DNA of 64,000 nucleotides from Hypomesus transpacificus (taxonomy: Eukaryota; Chordata; Actinopteri; Osmeriformes; Osmeridae), in contig NC_061066.1 in the NCBI RefSeq assembly GCF_021917145.1, positions 3,021,640 through 3,085,639 on the forward strand, read 5' to 3'. How positions within the stretch are numbered: position 1 is the first letter of the stretch; each line of letters begins with the position of its first letter. Of the stretch, positions 1-13,502 are shown piece after piece. The translations under genes were made by a program, and so were the position numbers. A model generated the notes under the pieces. That model did not search any database, was not told where the DNA came from, and saw nothing but the letters and a program-made list of their open reading frames with translations.

Positions 1-11
1 CCCCCCCCCAC

Positions 12-1435
12 CTCCTTCATGGGCAGGATGAGCTGGGTGAAGCGCTCCTTGCCGCAGTACTGGGCCAGGAACTCGTACGAGTCCATGCTCTTGCTGCTGC
101 GAGCCTCCATCAGCTTCGACACGATCCCCTTCACCTCCTTCTCCTCCGCCACCGCCCCAAACAGCTCGCCGTTGAAGATCTACACCCAGGACACACAGAG
201 AGAGAGAAAAGAGAGTCGGTAACGAATGAAGAGAGAAGCAGAAGAGAAAGGAGAGCTAAGGACAAAGAGTGAGTGTGTGTGTGGTGGAGAGGTTACCTCC
301 AGGAGCAGGCCCATGCTGGAGTCCAGGTCTCCACTCTTCAGGGTGGGGCTGACAGCAGAGAGCAGCCGGTACACTGTGAAGGTCAACACGTGGATCTGGA
401 GACGACACCCGCGCGCCACAGCAGCGGGATGAAGAACGTCATGCATTCATTTAGCAGACACTTCCACTCAGAGAGACACATGAACGTGTGCCCATGTGTG
501 CGAGAGTCATTTATGGAGATGTGGGGTGATGGGATTGGTGTGGAGGGTGTGTGTGTGTGTGTGTGTGTACCTGGTAGCCCTTGACCAGCACGCTGTGCAT
601 CTCCTTGAGCAGGTACTGCAGGTACTTGCAGCCCAGCGTCTCGATGATCTTGATCAGAGTGTTCCGAGCCACGTCTCGGATCTCCTGGAAGCGGTTCCTC
701 AGCAGAACACACACCTTCATCAGGATCCTGAAGACACACGCACACAATCAGGCGCTGATTAATAATCACTCGACGTGGAAATCCTACCTGTGGCTATTCC
801 CAGCCACAGCAACAAGCATGCACGCGCACACACACACACACACGCACGCACACCCCATACCCGGGCAGGTGGGACTCCATGACATCAGTGGGCAGGGTCT
901 GCATCAGCTTGACCATGGCAAAGGCTATGGGAACTCGGACCACCTCCTCCTCCTTCACCTCCTTCGACTTCATAGCCTTGTGTTCATCATCCCTCTTCAC
1001 CTAAACACACACACAGCACTTCTTCAGAATACCAACATACCAAGAGAACCCTAACACAAGTGTTTCAGTATCTGTGTGTGTGTGTGTGTGCGTGTGTGTG
1101 CGTGTACCTTGGCGTTGAGGCACTTGTGCAGCCTGGGCAGCACACTGTTGTTGACGGTGTTTTGTATGGATGCGATGAGAGCCTTCAGTTCCTCGGGGCT
1201 CTGGGGCAGTCCGCTGCAGCAGCCGGGCACGGGGGGCGGGGGGGGCGGCTTCTTCACCGCCCTGAGCTCCGTCTCCATTGGAACCGCCTCCGCGACCTCC
1301 GTTTCCATGGCCGCCGGCTCCGCGAGGCCCGCCTTGGGAGCGTCGCCGGTCTCCATGGCGTCCTCCGCGTCGCTCTCGTCCAATTCGAGGGGCGCCTCGT
1401 CTTCCTCGCCCTCCTCGTCGACGATGACGCTCACC

Positions 1436-1466
<31 letters not shown>

Positions 1467-2496
1467 GGTCACACACACACACGGTCACACCGGAGCAGTA
1501 ATCCCATGCACTGTCAGGTGTCTGGAGCAGTCAGAGTTGCCGGGTCGTTCAGCTGGTGTGTGTTCACCTTCTTTGGCCCGGGTCTTGGCCGCCTCCATCT
1601 CTCTGTTCAGGGTGTCGTGGTCAAAGTGGAACCCTTCCAGAATGGTCACCAGCAGACTGCAAGAAGACAGGATGTTGGGGTGGAATAGACCATGGATCTG
1701 ACACACGCATGCCTTTTCTCTCTGACACACACACACACGTGTGTACCTGACAGCCAGTTTCTGCTCAGCCTGTCCCGTCTGCAGTATGTGGATGAAGTGT
1801 TTGAGGTAGTAGAGGTACTTGGACCAGGTCAGCCTCCGGCACACAGCCCCTATCACCTCCACCGACGCTGACACCATGCTCTCATGCTGCGCACACACAG
1901 GAACAACGACAAAACACACCCAAACATAGGTAGGGGTTAAGGGTGAACCTCCATATCTGAACATTACTGCGCTAACCTGATGAGTGTTTGCCAACTTGGG
2001 CGTGGGGAACCAACCGTGAGCATCTTCTCATCGAGGAGCGCCGTCATGGCGAAGGGCATGATGAAGTTCTGGAGCGAGCGCGATGACATCACCACCGTGC
2101 CCTCCGTCAGCTGTTTGGCCAGTTTCCTCAGGGCGCGGCCCCTGCGGTGGATCTGACACACACACACACATTAGACAAACCAAGGGTGTGTGTGTGTGTG
2201 TGTTGGAGGTTTAAAGTTGCGTGCGAGTAAGAGAGGCGAGCGTGTGTGAGAATGCACAGCTCGTGTGTGTGTGTGTCCCGACCTGGATGTGCTTCATGTG
2301 TTCGAAGAAGTCTGACTCGGGGTCGTTATAGTCGGTGAGCTGGACCAGGTCTCTGAAGTCTCTCCTGGAGGGGAACGTCCTGACCAGACAGGCCAGCACG
2401 GAGGTGTAGTCATGCTGCACACTCTACAGAGAGGGGGATAAAAAAGAAAAAGGGTGAGGCACAATGACTATATGTCTCAGATAGTTATGCTGGACT

Positions 2497-2530
<34 letters not shown>

Positions 2531-5500
2531 TACCTCCACCTTGCTCCGCAGGCCCTTCCTGACTGCGTCCAGTATGGTGTACTGGACTATCTCCTTGTAC
2601 TGCTCCTCTGCCGCGCCCAGCGCTGCCAGCTGGGTGACGATGGCAGACAGACACAAGGTGGCGTTGTCTGCCAGAGACATGTCACCGATCTGCCCCCAGC
2701 AGCAGGAGAGAGAGAGAGAGAGAGTCATCACACAAACAGCATCATCATAAGGATTATCAATGACAAAGTATTTCACATCATATGGATCAGACGAATAAAA
2801 ACCCTGTCACATTGTGTTGTAGAGAGAGCGTGTGTGTGTGTGTGTGCTCACCTCGAAGGAGTGGAAGCAGTTGTGCATGACGGTGTAGATGTAGTCCATG
2901 TCCAGAGGGTCCATGTGCTTTATGTGCCTGCTGGCCTCCTGGAAGGCTGTGAGGCGCACGTCAAAGTGGACCTCGTCCAGGTGACGACTGTCAAACTTGT
3001 TCATCTGGAGGAGACAGACGGGAGAGGAGGGCGAGAGAGACGAGGCAGAGAGGGAGGAAGAACAAGTGAGTCATGAGAGGGCCGAGGTGACAGTGCGTGT
3101 GTGAGAGTGTGTGTGTGTGTGTGTGTGTGTGTCCATACCTGTGCAGCCATATCACTGATGTACTTGAGTCCAGGGTCCAGGTCTGACAGGGTCTGACAAA
3201 ACAGACAAACCAGCCACTTTTAACATCAACTACACAAAAACCACTCAATCACAACTGCATTTACTGGGCAACCATGACAAGTACTAATGCAAGACGCGTA
3301 CTGAATTTGACACACAAGTCAAATTTTATTTTCAACAAGGTTGTGTGTGTGTGTTTGGGGGAGGGGGTACCTGGAAGACGTTGGTGAGAGCCTGCCTGGG
3401 CAGCTTGTGGTGCAGGATGGAGAACAGCCTGCCCAGGGGCCGGAGGAAGGAGGCAGGCTGGGAGCACTGTCTCAACAGGTTCTGCACCGTGGCTAGGATG
3501 TCCAGCTCCGTCTCCTACACACACACATGCAGTCACACACACACACAGAGAGAGACAGCTGGTCAGGTGAGCAGGCAGGGCTCGATCCTATTGGAGGGCA
3601 GGAGGTCAGGTGACGGTGTGTACCTGGGGGTTGGAGGCCTTCTGCAGGTAGGGCAGCAGCAGACTGATGAGGAGGGAGCTCTGCTCCTTACTGCTCACAA
3701 ACAGACTGATCCTGCAGGACACAACACCATCTTAGCACTGACAAACTACACACGCAAACATCTAAAGCCACCCAAATGTATGCAAACATCCCCACCCCCC
3801 CACCCCTGATCTCCCCCCCCCCCCCCACACACACACGTACTTAGACAGGATGTTGAGCTCCTTGGCGACCTGGGTGCGGTACTTCTTCTTGCGGAGGCGG
3901 TCCGAGTTGCGTACGATGCTGCTCAGGTAGTCCAGCAGGGTGGAGATGTGGGGCAGCAACAGACTGGAGCCCTGCCTCACGTTCTCTGAAACATAAACCA
4001 GCCACTTTACACCTCCACCGGGTTGGCAAGTTGACTGTTCCAAGGTAAAAGCATCAAACTGGCCATGCAGCCAGTGTGGTGCAGCTGAGCCCCTCCCAAC
4101 CTGTGATGTGAGCACCCTCCGGCGGCTGGGGGAACGCGCTGCCGTTGACGACCAGCACCGCCTCGCCCTCCGACGGCACAAAGTCCGCCGCCGTCACCAG
4201 GGACTCGGCGATGTCCATCACCATGGCGACCGTCGCCGGGGAGACGTTCTTGGCCGTGAGCAGGGCGAAGACGTTGAGGAGGATGTCGCACTCCGGGTGA
4301 TCTGGTCTCTGCTTGGCCAGCAGGGGGAAATACCTGTGGGAGGGCGAGACGGAAGAAGAGGAACATCATATCATTTGATATTGACAAATGCTTAAATGGA
4401 TGGGTGGATGGAGAGACGAGCCGTGACTCTTCTGAGTGAGTTGAGGAGGGTGCGGGAGGGGTGGGCGGGCGCTCACCTGGAGTTCTTGCACCAGACGTGG
4501 ATGAGCTTGAGCAGCGGCGTGGGGGAGTAGGGGCTCTCGGTGGGCAGGCGGCACACCTGCGGCCAGATCACCGCCTGGAAAACGGCGTCCAGCTCCTCCG
4601 GGGTGAAGCTGTACGAGTCGAAGCCGTCGAAGAAGTCCTGGATCCTCAGGATGCCCAGGCGCCTCAGGTTCTTCAGGGGGCTGACGCAGCCTGCCTTCAA
4701 CTGGACGAGCAGGGAGACAGGAGAGGGCGTCACCACCAGCACAGTCAACCGCTACTTTATTGTGCATCTATTTTACAGAGCATTAGGACCTACTCCAGAC
4801 CCATAACACAGTCTGTGTGTGTGTGTGTGTGTGTACCTGCTCCCTGTGGTCCAGCACGGTGGAGATGGAGGCGGTGACACACAGCAGGATCTGCAGCAGC
4901 TTGGGCAGGTAGCCATGGATGAGGTGGCCCAGCTTGTGGATGACCACGTTGACGATGTTCAGCAGGCTGTGCTGCCGCCCCAGGGGGAGGACGGCGCTCA
5001 CGTCCGTCCCCGCCACCGCCAGCTCCACCGCCTCCAGACACGCCGCTGGGGGAGGAGGAGGAGGGGGACGTGGTTAGGAACGCTGAGTACGTCTGGGTGG
5101 TTTTACCAGTACAGGAACATCTGCTCCGGTATTGGTGCTCATGGGTTTGAACGTGGTCTGTTCAGGTTCTGGTCTGCTGGGTCATTAGGCTGGGCTGGAC
5201 CTGTGAGAGACACCTCCCAGCCTAGCAGGGAGGTGTCGTGAGGGGCAGAGGGGGTACCCACCTTGGCTGTGGTGGCAGACGGGCTCCAGCAGCAGGTCTA
5301 CGAACATGCCCAGCTCCTGCTCCTGGCAGCCCGCCAGGAAGCGCAGCACGATGGAGGAGCGCTGGGTGGCCGCCGCCTTGCCCTGGAACTTACTGCCAGC
5401 CTTGCTGCGCATGCGGCCAAACAGGATCCTGCGGAGGCAAGGGGCGAATCAAAAATGTGAAGAAGTATCCCACAACACACAGCTAGCAAGCACACGCTTC

Positions 5501-8500
5501 AAGACTGGGGTATTTAGTCAAGTGTCCAGTACACGCTATTAAAAGACGGGACATTCTTACGGCTGTTTCATTGACAGACACACACACACACACATGCTGT
5601 CAGACACACACACATGCTGTCAGACACACACACACACACACATGCTGTCAGACACACACACACACCTCATGAGCAGGGGTATGAGCTGGCCTCGGTGTGA
5701 GGGGTCCACCACCGTCCTCTCCTCTGAGATGTTGAAGTGAACAATCTCCTCTTTGAAGTGCCTGTCGTCCAGCAGTCTGTCCAGGTTATCCCTGAGAACA
5801 CACACACACCCATCATTATCATGTCACCACCGCCAATACATCCAATAACTACCCACCCATCACAACTTCAACTGTATGCCAGATGCCTGAGGATACATTA
5901 CAGGTCTCAAATCGTCTGGTTTCAAAGAGGCAGGGCATTACTACTGCTACAGTACAGGGGCCTGTTAGTGGACCCTGGGGTAATCAACTGTAGTTTGTTG
6001 ACAGGCCTTTTCGTGTAATGGTCTGGAAAGTGGGTCAGTGTTACAGTGGTCTCACCAGAGCCGTAACCCAAACCCACATCTCGGTACATACATGATATCC
6101 AGATAGACAGAGGTATGGAGAAACGGATAGTTTAAGAACAAAAGGCTGATTATAGAAACGGTCCGTCCTGTCCGGACCGGGGAGTGGGATGGAAGGCCGA
6201 TAACATTCCAGTCGGTCATAGAATCTTCCGGAATACGAGTCCGACACGCGAAACCTCCGATGGTTATCAGAGGCCCTCACAAAGACCCTCACATTCAGGG
6301 TCTCTCGGGCGGGGGGAAGAGAGACACGGACACAGCGACTGGGAGGACTAAGTCACCTTCCCGAAACAGGGCGTCTTACTTGTATGGGAGGATGTTGGGG
6401 TCTTTGTAAGTGAGGACACACTCCAGGACGGCCCTCTGGATCTGCTGGTCCTGGTGGCACAGCAGCTACACACACAGCAGGCACAGGAGGCAGAGCAGGC
6501 ACAGGAGGCAGAAAGTTACTCAGACACACATCTCAGTCTTAGCACCATAGCTGATATATTCAACCTTCCATACGCAAAGGTTGTATTACAACTGAAGATG
6601 AATTGTTGACTGAAAACAAAGGAAGTAGGAGAGTGAGGAATGGAAGATGTCGGCTTGGCACCGCGGAGGAGAGGGTGTTACCTGTGTGTACAGCTGGATC
6701 AGACTGGGCTCCAGGTACAGAGAGCGAGGGTTGGTGAATTTGGCGAACACCTTCAGGTGGGCTATCAGCTGCCTAGACAGGGACACGCGTGTTAGCAACA
6801 TACTCGAGCTACCGCATGAGGTCACTTCAACAAGGAGAAATACAGAGTGATCGATGAAGCCACAATCCCAACATCATCGTACTTGGATGCAGCTCTCTTA
6901 GGGGGCATCTTCCTCTCCGGTCTGCCCCCCTCTTCCTCCTCGTCCTCCTCGTCCTCCTTGCCTTCCTGCCCCGCGGCGCTGACCTCCACCTGGGCAGGGC
7001 TCTTCCTCAGGTCCTGGGTAGGGGCCATCAGCATGTCTGTACGGTAGAACTCATTCCTGCCACAACAGGGAGGCACACCAGGGTCAGTTAGGAGGTGCAC
7101 AGCAGGAAAACCATCAGTATTTACAGGGTGATATGTCTATGTACTAATGTAGGGTAATTTGCTTTGTGTAGGACTAACCTGGTGGACTTGGCAGTGAGGC
7201 TTTTATAGTATGTAGTGTGTAGTGTGCAGTATGCAGTGCTCTGTATGAGACAGACCTGATGAAAGAGGCTTTTATAGTATGTAGTGTGCAGTATGCAGTG
7301 CTCTGTATGAGACAGACCTGATGAAAGAGGCTTTTATAGTATGTAGTGTGTAGTGTGCAGTATGCAGTGCTCTGTGTGAGACAGACCTGATGAACCTCAG
7401 CAGCAGAGGGCTCAGCTCCCGGCTGCGGGGCTCCACCCTGTCAGGGACCTGGCCCATGGTCCTCCACAGCAGGCTGCGGAAGTTGGTGAAGTCGGTCCTC
7501 TGGCCGGGGTCGGAGGTGGCCTTCAGACGCTCCAGGAAGAGCACCCCCAGGTCGCCGCTCTCGATGACGTCGCAGCCCGGCTCGCCGCTCAGCTCCGGCC
7601 GGCCCTCGTCGGCCTCGTCCTCCTCCTCCTCGCTCTCACGCAGTTCTTTCTCTGGAGAGAAGAAGATTTGGGATACACGTGAACACACTTGTATGACATC
7701 CCACACTGGAAGCTGCATAATGTGAGTGTGGCTTTACGCCTCCTGTCCCCAGGAGATAACGTCCTGACTAGAGGACTAACCTGCTAGCCCCGCCACCATC
7801 TCCAGGTGTTCATAGTAGACCTTCCAGAAGTCCTTGTTCTCCATCCCTCTGGCATGGGTCCTGAAAACAGAGGAACATACCAGAGGATGAGAGAGGAAGC
7901 CAGAAAAGCTATAAGGGATTAATACACACACATACAAATCTGTACTCAGTTTTGTCCACTGTGTCTGGTAGCTGAGATGTGGTTACTTTGCGATGTGACT
8001 AGTAAATACAGACTTCACTATGACAACCAACAAGAACTTCTTTGTAAATGCGCTAAATGTTTGTAAATGTAAATTCGTGTAGCTTTGGATAACTGAAGTG
8101 AATGAAATGTACAATGTAAGCTGGATATAATGATGGCTGGTGTGTGTGTGTGTGTAGTGAGGTCGTACTCACACCAGCAGCTCTATGACAGGGTCCCACA
8201 GCGGTTTGAAGTTGATGAACAGCATGGCTATCAGGTAGCGCAGGGGCACCTGGGAAACAGAATAACCCCATTGGTTAACTCCAATCCTAAAGGCTCTCAC
8301 GCCAAACCACATGCTCCAAGGTGGTATATATGTTACTTTTATTACTTCCTTCAACTACATTTCTCTCCCATCCAGGCACGTTCGTTCACGCCTCAGGGGG
8401 TGCTGAGGGTGGGAGGTGAGAGGTCAGAGGGAGCTACCTGTTGGAAGGTTCCGGGCAGGCCCTGGGGCAGGCTGCGCTGGACCAGGTCGTGCCTCAGCTT

Positions 8501-11500
8501 CCTGAGGTGGAGCAGCTTCTCCCGGTAGTCCTGCACCGAGGCGGGCACCTGCTCCGCCTGCAGACACACGGCAAACACCAGCTGCACCTCCACGCTTTCC
8601 TCCCCCTGCCAGCACACACACACACACACACACACAAACATGAGTTTACTGGACACCCACCTTGCTGTACAGATTAGACTGTGTGTGGCCTATGAAATTC
8701 ATTTTGAGTGATAACTGTACCTCTGGCTGAGCAGGAAGTTCTGCCTCAAAGTGGTTTAGGATCCTCAGAGTCAGCAGACGGATCTGGAACCAATCACAGT
8801 CATTTCAACGACCAGAATGGGGTTTCTCTGTCATCACACAAACCTGATTGGTGTATTGGCGATCGATTCTCATTTGTTGCTGATCCGTTTGTCCTACCTT
8901 GGAGATGTTGGAAGAGAGGTTGGCGTGGAGCATCTCGTACAGCTCCTGCAATGCACTGTGGGAAAGGTGGTCTGACACCCCACTGAGGGACAGCTGGGTG
9001 TAGTACAGGTCTCCTAGCAACAGCGCCGACACATCGTCGGGGAATTTCCTGTGACACACAACACCAAAATGGTTATCCTGCTTCCAGCCAGCTGATTATA
9101 TGACCAGGGGGGCCAACAGCAGCTTTCAGTACTCACTGCAGGATGGCTTTGACCTTGTCCACAGGGACCAGAGAGAGGCCGCTGGCAGAGCTGTCCAGGC
9201 TGAGCAGACAGCTCAGGGCCTGTCTGGACACAAACACACCACCTGCACAGGACGGACACAGGGTTTACTCACTAACACAACTCAAAGCTGGCTGCCACCG
9301 TTGTTTTAACAAGGCCAGTCTTTGTGACTGAGGTGGATATTTACTTATCTAAATGGACTTTAAAACAACAGACTGCTTTAAATGAATGTAAATAATTTAA
9401 AAAAATGATGCAATTTCATAATAATATATGATCATTAAAAGTGTAATTAAGTGTGAGTGCCCACCTTTCCCCAGCGCTCCAGACTCCACCTCTTCCAGTA
9501 GGCGGTTGAGCAGGGTCGTCACCGCGGAGATGACCTGGCAGGGTGTCAGGGGTCGGAGGTGGGGGAGAAGGACCAGGGCAGACCAGGGCAGGGAGAGGTC
9601 AGAGATGGGCTGGTCCCGGTCCTGGGGCAGGAGGGAGAGGACCGTCTCTGGCACTGCTAGCCTGTCTGCGGTGCCATGCCCTGGCTGGGCCGGCTCCGTG
9701 GGTGGCTGTCCAGTGAAGACCAGTGGGTATTTCTCAAACGCCATGGATCCATCGGTGGGGGGAGGGGCCTTGGCCAGGATGAGACTGACCAGCACCTCCA
9801 GGGCTGAGCTACGAGACACGGAGTCTCCACTGGAGATCAGGCCCTCTGTGAAGTGGAGAAGGCTGGGCAGGAAGAACTGGGGGGAGGGGGGGGGGAAATA
9901 GGATTGGGAAGGAGGGGAGCACCAAAAAAATGGAATACACAAAATAATATCATTATTACAAGTTCTTTCGATGTCCTTTCTTGATGCAGAAGCATAGGTA
10001 AACACATGCAGAAATGTTGGTAACCAGTAAGAAAACTGGCCAGTCACATGAGCGAGGTGGCCTCCACAGACCTGCTCAAACTGTTTCATGGTGAACATCT
10101 CCTTGGTGAACTCCAGAATCAGGTCCTGGTCCATCCCTCCTCCAAACACCTGAGAAGTCAACCACTGTGTGAGTCCAGAGCCATTCCAACCCAACCCAAC
10201 CACACACACACACACACACACACACCTTCTTGACGGTCTGCTGGATGAGGCTGGGGGGCAGGTGGACGTTTTCTCCGAGCAGCAGAGAGGAGATGATCTG
10301 CAGGACCAGGCGGGCACAGGGGCCCGAGAGGTCTGCAGCCTGGAGCAGCTGCAACACCATCTGGGACGCAGGACAGAGCCCCTTTACACCCCCGTTCTCC
10401 ATCACCACGACGGGTCTGGAGGTACTCACATCACTGGTGTTTCCCATCCCAAGCGTGTGGCAGGGTGTCCCACCGTGCTGGGTTCTTTACCTGACAGACA
10501 GCCTCGGGCCTGGTGATCTTGGCTCCGTCTCGGTGTCCCACCAGGGTGTGGAGGATGAACAGCAGCCTCTCCAGGTGCTCCAACACTGGGCTGGTATCCC
10601 CAGCCTTCTCCCTCTCCTCCTCCAGTCGAGCCAGCACTTCGCTCACACAGGCCTGGATGGGAGCAACCAGAGAAATGATTGGGTTTACATCAGTCTTTAT
10701 GGACAGTGATTTTGGCGATAAGCAAGCCATTGGTCAATAGTCATATTTGAACCATAGACATCAGTTATCCAACCAATCAGAGGAGGAGAAGCCCTGTGAT
10801 TGACCTGTATAGACTCCCAGAGAACCAGGAAGTGTTCTTTCTCCACGTGGTTGGCTGCTGCCCGGGCCATTTGATCTACAGCATCTCTGACAGCCTCCCA
10901 GTTTAGAGAAGCGTCATCATGGTTGCCAGCTGGCCCCAGCTTCTTCAGAGCCACCGGCAGGGCCTAGAAGGAAGGAGGAAATGGACGGACAAGAAAAGGA
11001 TTTGTGACTGAGCACTTATTCAATTCTCCTCACCCAAAGCTAGCCCTAGAAGTTACAGTATGCATACATACTAGGGTTTCCTCTCACTGAAAATAACTCA
11101 AAACCTACAGATCCCATAATGCTCTCTCTCACCTTAGCGGCACAGGAGTGGAACATGTTCCTGACCCCTTTACACATCTCAAACAGCAGCTGGCCCGCCC
11201 CCTCAGCCTTCTCTGGGTGCTCCCCCAGGTCGGAGAACATGTGGCTCAGCAAACCATCCAGGTCTGGAACCTGTGGAACCAACACAGGAGAACCCACACT
11301 TGGCTGTCAGTGCTCAGTCTGCCAGAACACAACAATTTCAGTTTACTTTTTCAATTTCAAAAATATATCTAAAAAAAGCCCTTGTGCAGGTCTGTGTAGA
11401 TTTCTCTGTATGGACAGTACGTCACCTTTCTCATGAGGAAAGAGAAGCTCTCTGCAGCAAATCTGCGGATGTGCTCCTTCTTGTGTGCCAGCAATGTGCT

Positions 11501-12891
11501 GTACAGACTGATAAAAAAACATCATGTCAAATCACTCAAATACCAGATTAGTTAGAGCTGGACTAACATATTAGCATCAATGCATGGTAGCGGATCTACA
11601 ACACTGGTACACAAGAGTAAATACTATAGTTTTAAATTCAGTAATGCAGTATATCCACTCTACTGATCCAAACATATACACTTTATACAATACACATGGG
11701 GTAAGTACAATTGAGTACTGGTGTAAACACCTGAAGACCGTGTCCTGGTATGGTCAGGTCTTACCTGTACATGTTGGTGATGTCCTTGACCATGAGCCTC
11801 CAGAGGTATTTGAAGAGGTAAGAGAGGCAGGTGAAGGCCCATTCCAGCAGCTCCGTGTCCTGGGTCTCCAGGAGGGAGGTGATTAGGGGGAAGAAGGCAG
11901 GGAAGTGGGGGTAGAAGTCTGTCTGGAGGTCCCTGGCAAGCTGCACCACCAGTCTGAGGGACGAGAGAACAAAACGATACCCAATTCAGCGATGAATTGC
12001 GTATTTCTCTCTCTCATACACACACACGCACGCACAAACACTCACACACACACACTTACTCCAGGAGTGGCTGGAAGGCTAAACTCTTCTTGACCGCTAG
12101 GTGAGTCTTCAGACTCTCCACAATGGCATTTTGATGGAATACTAGCAGGTTGAATGACTGACACTTGTTGGACACCTCTTTCAAGAATGTGGCTGTTGAA
12201 CAATAGATTTAACATTAGTTAGGGTTGCTTGTGACCACACAATAACAGTTAGACCTACTGCTGTTAACAGGAAAAGCAAACTTAAATACACTTATGCTGT
12301 AACAGGGCACTTACTGAAATGTTCTGTCAAATTAAGATCTCTCCATTTTGTCAGTCCTTCAGAGAAATACGTCTCTACATCCTGTTGAATGCGACAAGCA
12401 TAACATCAGGCATTTAAAACAGCAGAAACCACATTCACCCATAGTATGAGTTATGACAAGTTTACAACATACCTCCTCGTAACTTCCCGTTCTGTCGATG
12501 CGATGGATGACATCGATATTAACGTTGGCTAGTCTTTCAGCGAACGTGAGAAACTGTAAAATAAAGCCAACATCAGTTAGCCGGCTAGCCAGCTTACTAC
12601 TCCTCTTACATGTAGTTTAAACACCAGCAGTAAGCTAACCGTGGCAAAATATGGAACCACAATCAATGAACAGTTGACCGTTTATGGTCACATGCTCGAA
12701 TACTACAACGTGAAATAGTGAATGCTGTTTTGGTTAATTTAGTTTTACACTTACAGTAGCACAGTGTTGCTACTACTACTTATAAGCTACAGTATGTTTG
12801 CTAGCTCGTTAGCTGGCAAGAACTGAATCAGCACACTCACCCTGAAAGTATTCTCCGATTTATGATACGACGACTTGGATTTGATCTTCAT
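12..12891 (-). CDS. utp20: utp20, small-subunit processome HEAT-repeat protein (5' 42 exons, truncated by window edge)
   Basis: UTP20 is a very large nucleolar protein of the U3 snoRNP/SSU processome needed for 18S rRNA processing; the family is about 2,780 residues, and this window holds the first 2,016 codons. Exons 5' to 3': 12891-12841, 12553-12473, 12381-12315, 12192-12060, 11953-11765, 11507-11426, 11270-11133, 10963-10805, 10652-10491, 10360-10226, 10149-10072, 9876-9465, 9242-9137, 9048-8898, 8783-8721, 8605-8438, 8249-8173, 7860-7781, 7651-7387, 7056-6883, 6772-6682, 6465-6380, 5791-5666, 5428-5262, 5045-4837, 4700-4477, 4333-4101, 3985-3841, 3711-3624, 3514-3371, 3192-3139, 3004-2852, 2689-2534, 2423-2283, 2152-2015, 1886-1747, 1656-1568, 1436-1108, 1000-861, 727-571, 395-297, 179-12. 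All phases join, giving 6,048 nt. Family-like blocks include RVEPRSRELSPLLLRFI, PLGRQHSLLN and LLKLIHVWCKNSR. Acidic low-complexity stretches occur in exons 19, 20 and 38. The start is MKIKSKSSYHKSENTFR. The last donor lies at position 11, in a poly-C run at the window edge. Identity is near certain; individual edges are by eye. Confidence 0.96.
5575..5667. repeat. Interspersed (CA)n / ATGCTGTCAG tandem repeat at a utp20 donor
   Basis: Three blocks of CA dinucleotides, each followed by the decamer ATGCTGTCAG, lie in the utp20 intron and run up to the donor of the exon ending at 5666. In the sense of the gene the intron therefore begins with a GT-repeat donor. No coding function is seen. Confidence 0.75.
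7193..7390 (-). repeat. Three-copy 62-69 bp tandem repeat duplicating the utp20 exon 19 splice donor
   Basis: Three near-identical units each contain, on the minus strand, the last exon bases TTCATCAG followed by GTCTGT. The true donor is after 7387. Copies of the same exon-end/donor sequence end at 7318 and 7256. The middle unit lacks 7 bp. Use of the 7318 donor would extend exon 19 by 69 nt (23 codons) without a stop and in the same phase; the 7256 donor lies 62 nt further and would change the frame. Confidence 0.85.
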
Positions 12892-12991
12892 TTTAACGTT
12901 CTGTTTGCGGCTAGATGTTGATATGTTACATGAAAATTATAATTAATTGAAAAGATGCCTAAAAGTGTTTTCACACATGCTGTTTTGTAGA

Positions 12992-13005
12992 AGCAGCCAT
13001 GTTGG
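12992..13005 (-). promoter_or_regulatory. YY1-like motif in the utp20 promoter
   Basis: On the minus strand this reads CCAACATGGCTGCTT, close to the YY1 consensus AANATGGCNGC. It lies about 100 nt upstream of the utp20 start codon. YY1 sites near the transcription start are common in housekeeping and ribosome-related genes. The match is by eye and no other core element is clear. Confidence 0.45.
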
Positions 13006-13093
13006 ATAGAGCATCATGGGACATTTCTCTCCACGTGGTGAGAAAAAAACAGACAGGGGCGTGGTTTAGCTGCGTGTCAACATACTTCAAATC

Positions 13094-13125
13094 TGTGTGT
13101 GTTGTGTGTGTGTGTGTGTGTGTGT

Positions 13126-13213
<88 letters not shown>
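13094..13213. repeat. (TG)n then (GA)n compound microsatellite between utp20 and slc5a8
   Basis: A TG run (13094-13126) is followed by about 85 bp of nearly perfect GA. It sits in the 611-bp interval between the divergent utp20 and slc5a8 start codons. The rest of that interval (12892-13093 and 13214-13502) should hold the 5' UTRs and promoters of both genes; I see no TATA box. Confidence 0.9.
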
Positions 13214-13216
<3 letters not shown>

Positions 13217-13502
13217 ACTGGACTGATGCCAGGGTCATTATCCAGGTGGGGCTGGACCATACAGGACTTGACTCAGGTGGGTACTCTGCCTGCCTGGAAT
13301 GCTCCTGACCAGCCTCACACGCGCAAACTCCCGAGGGAGTCTACAACAAGGACACATGCATTTCAGAGTATATATATTATGAAATTCAACTCCAACACTC
13401 CAAGGAGAGGTATTGCCTTCCAAGTGACAACGCACAAGAAGACAACAATTGGACATACAGAGCCTTGAATAGACTAACTGCAGGCAACACACCTGTGTGT
13501 TA

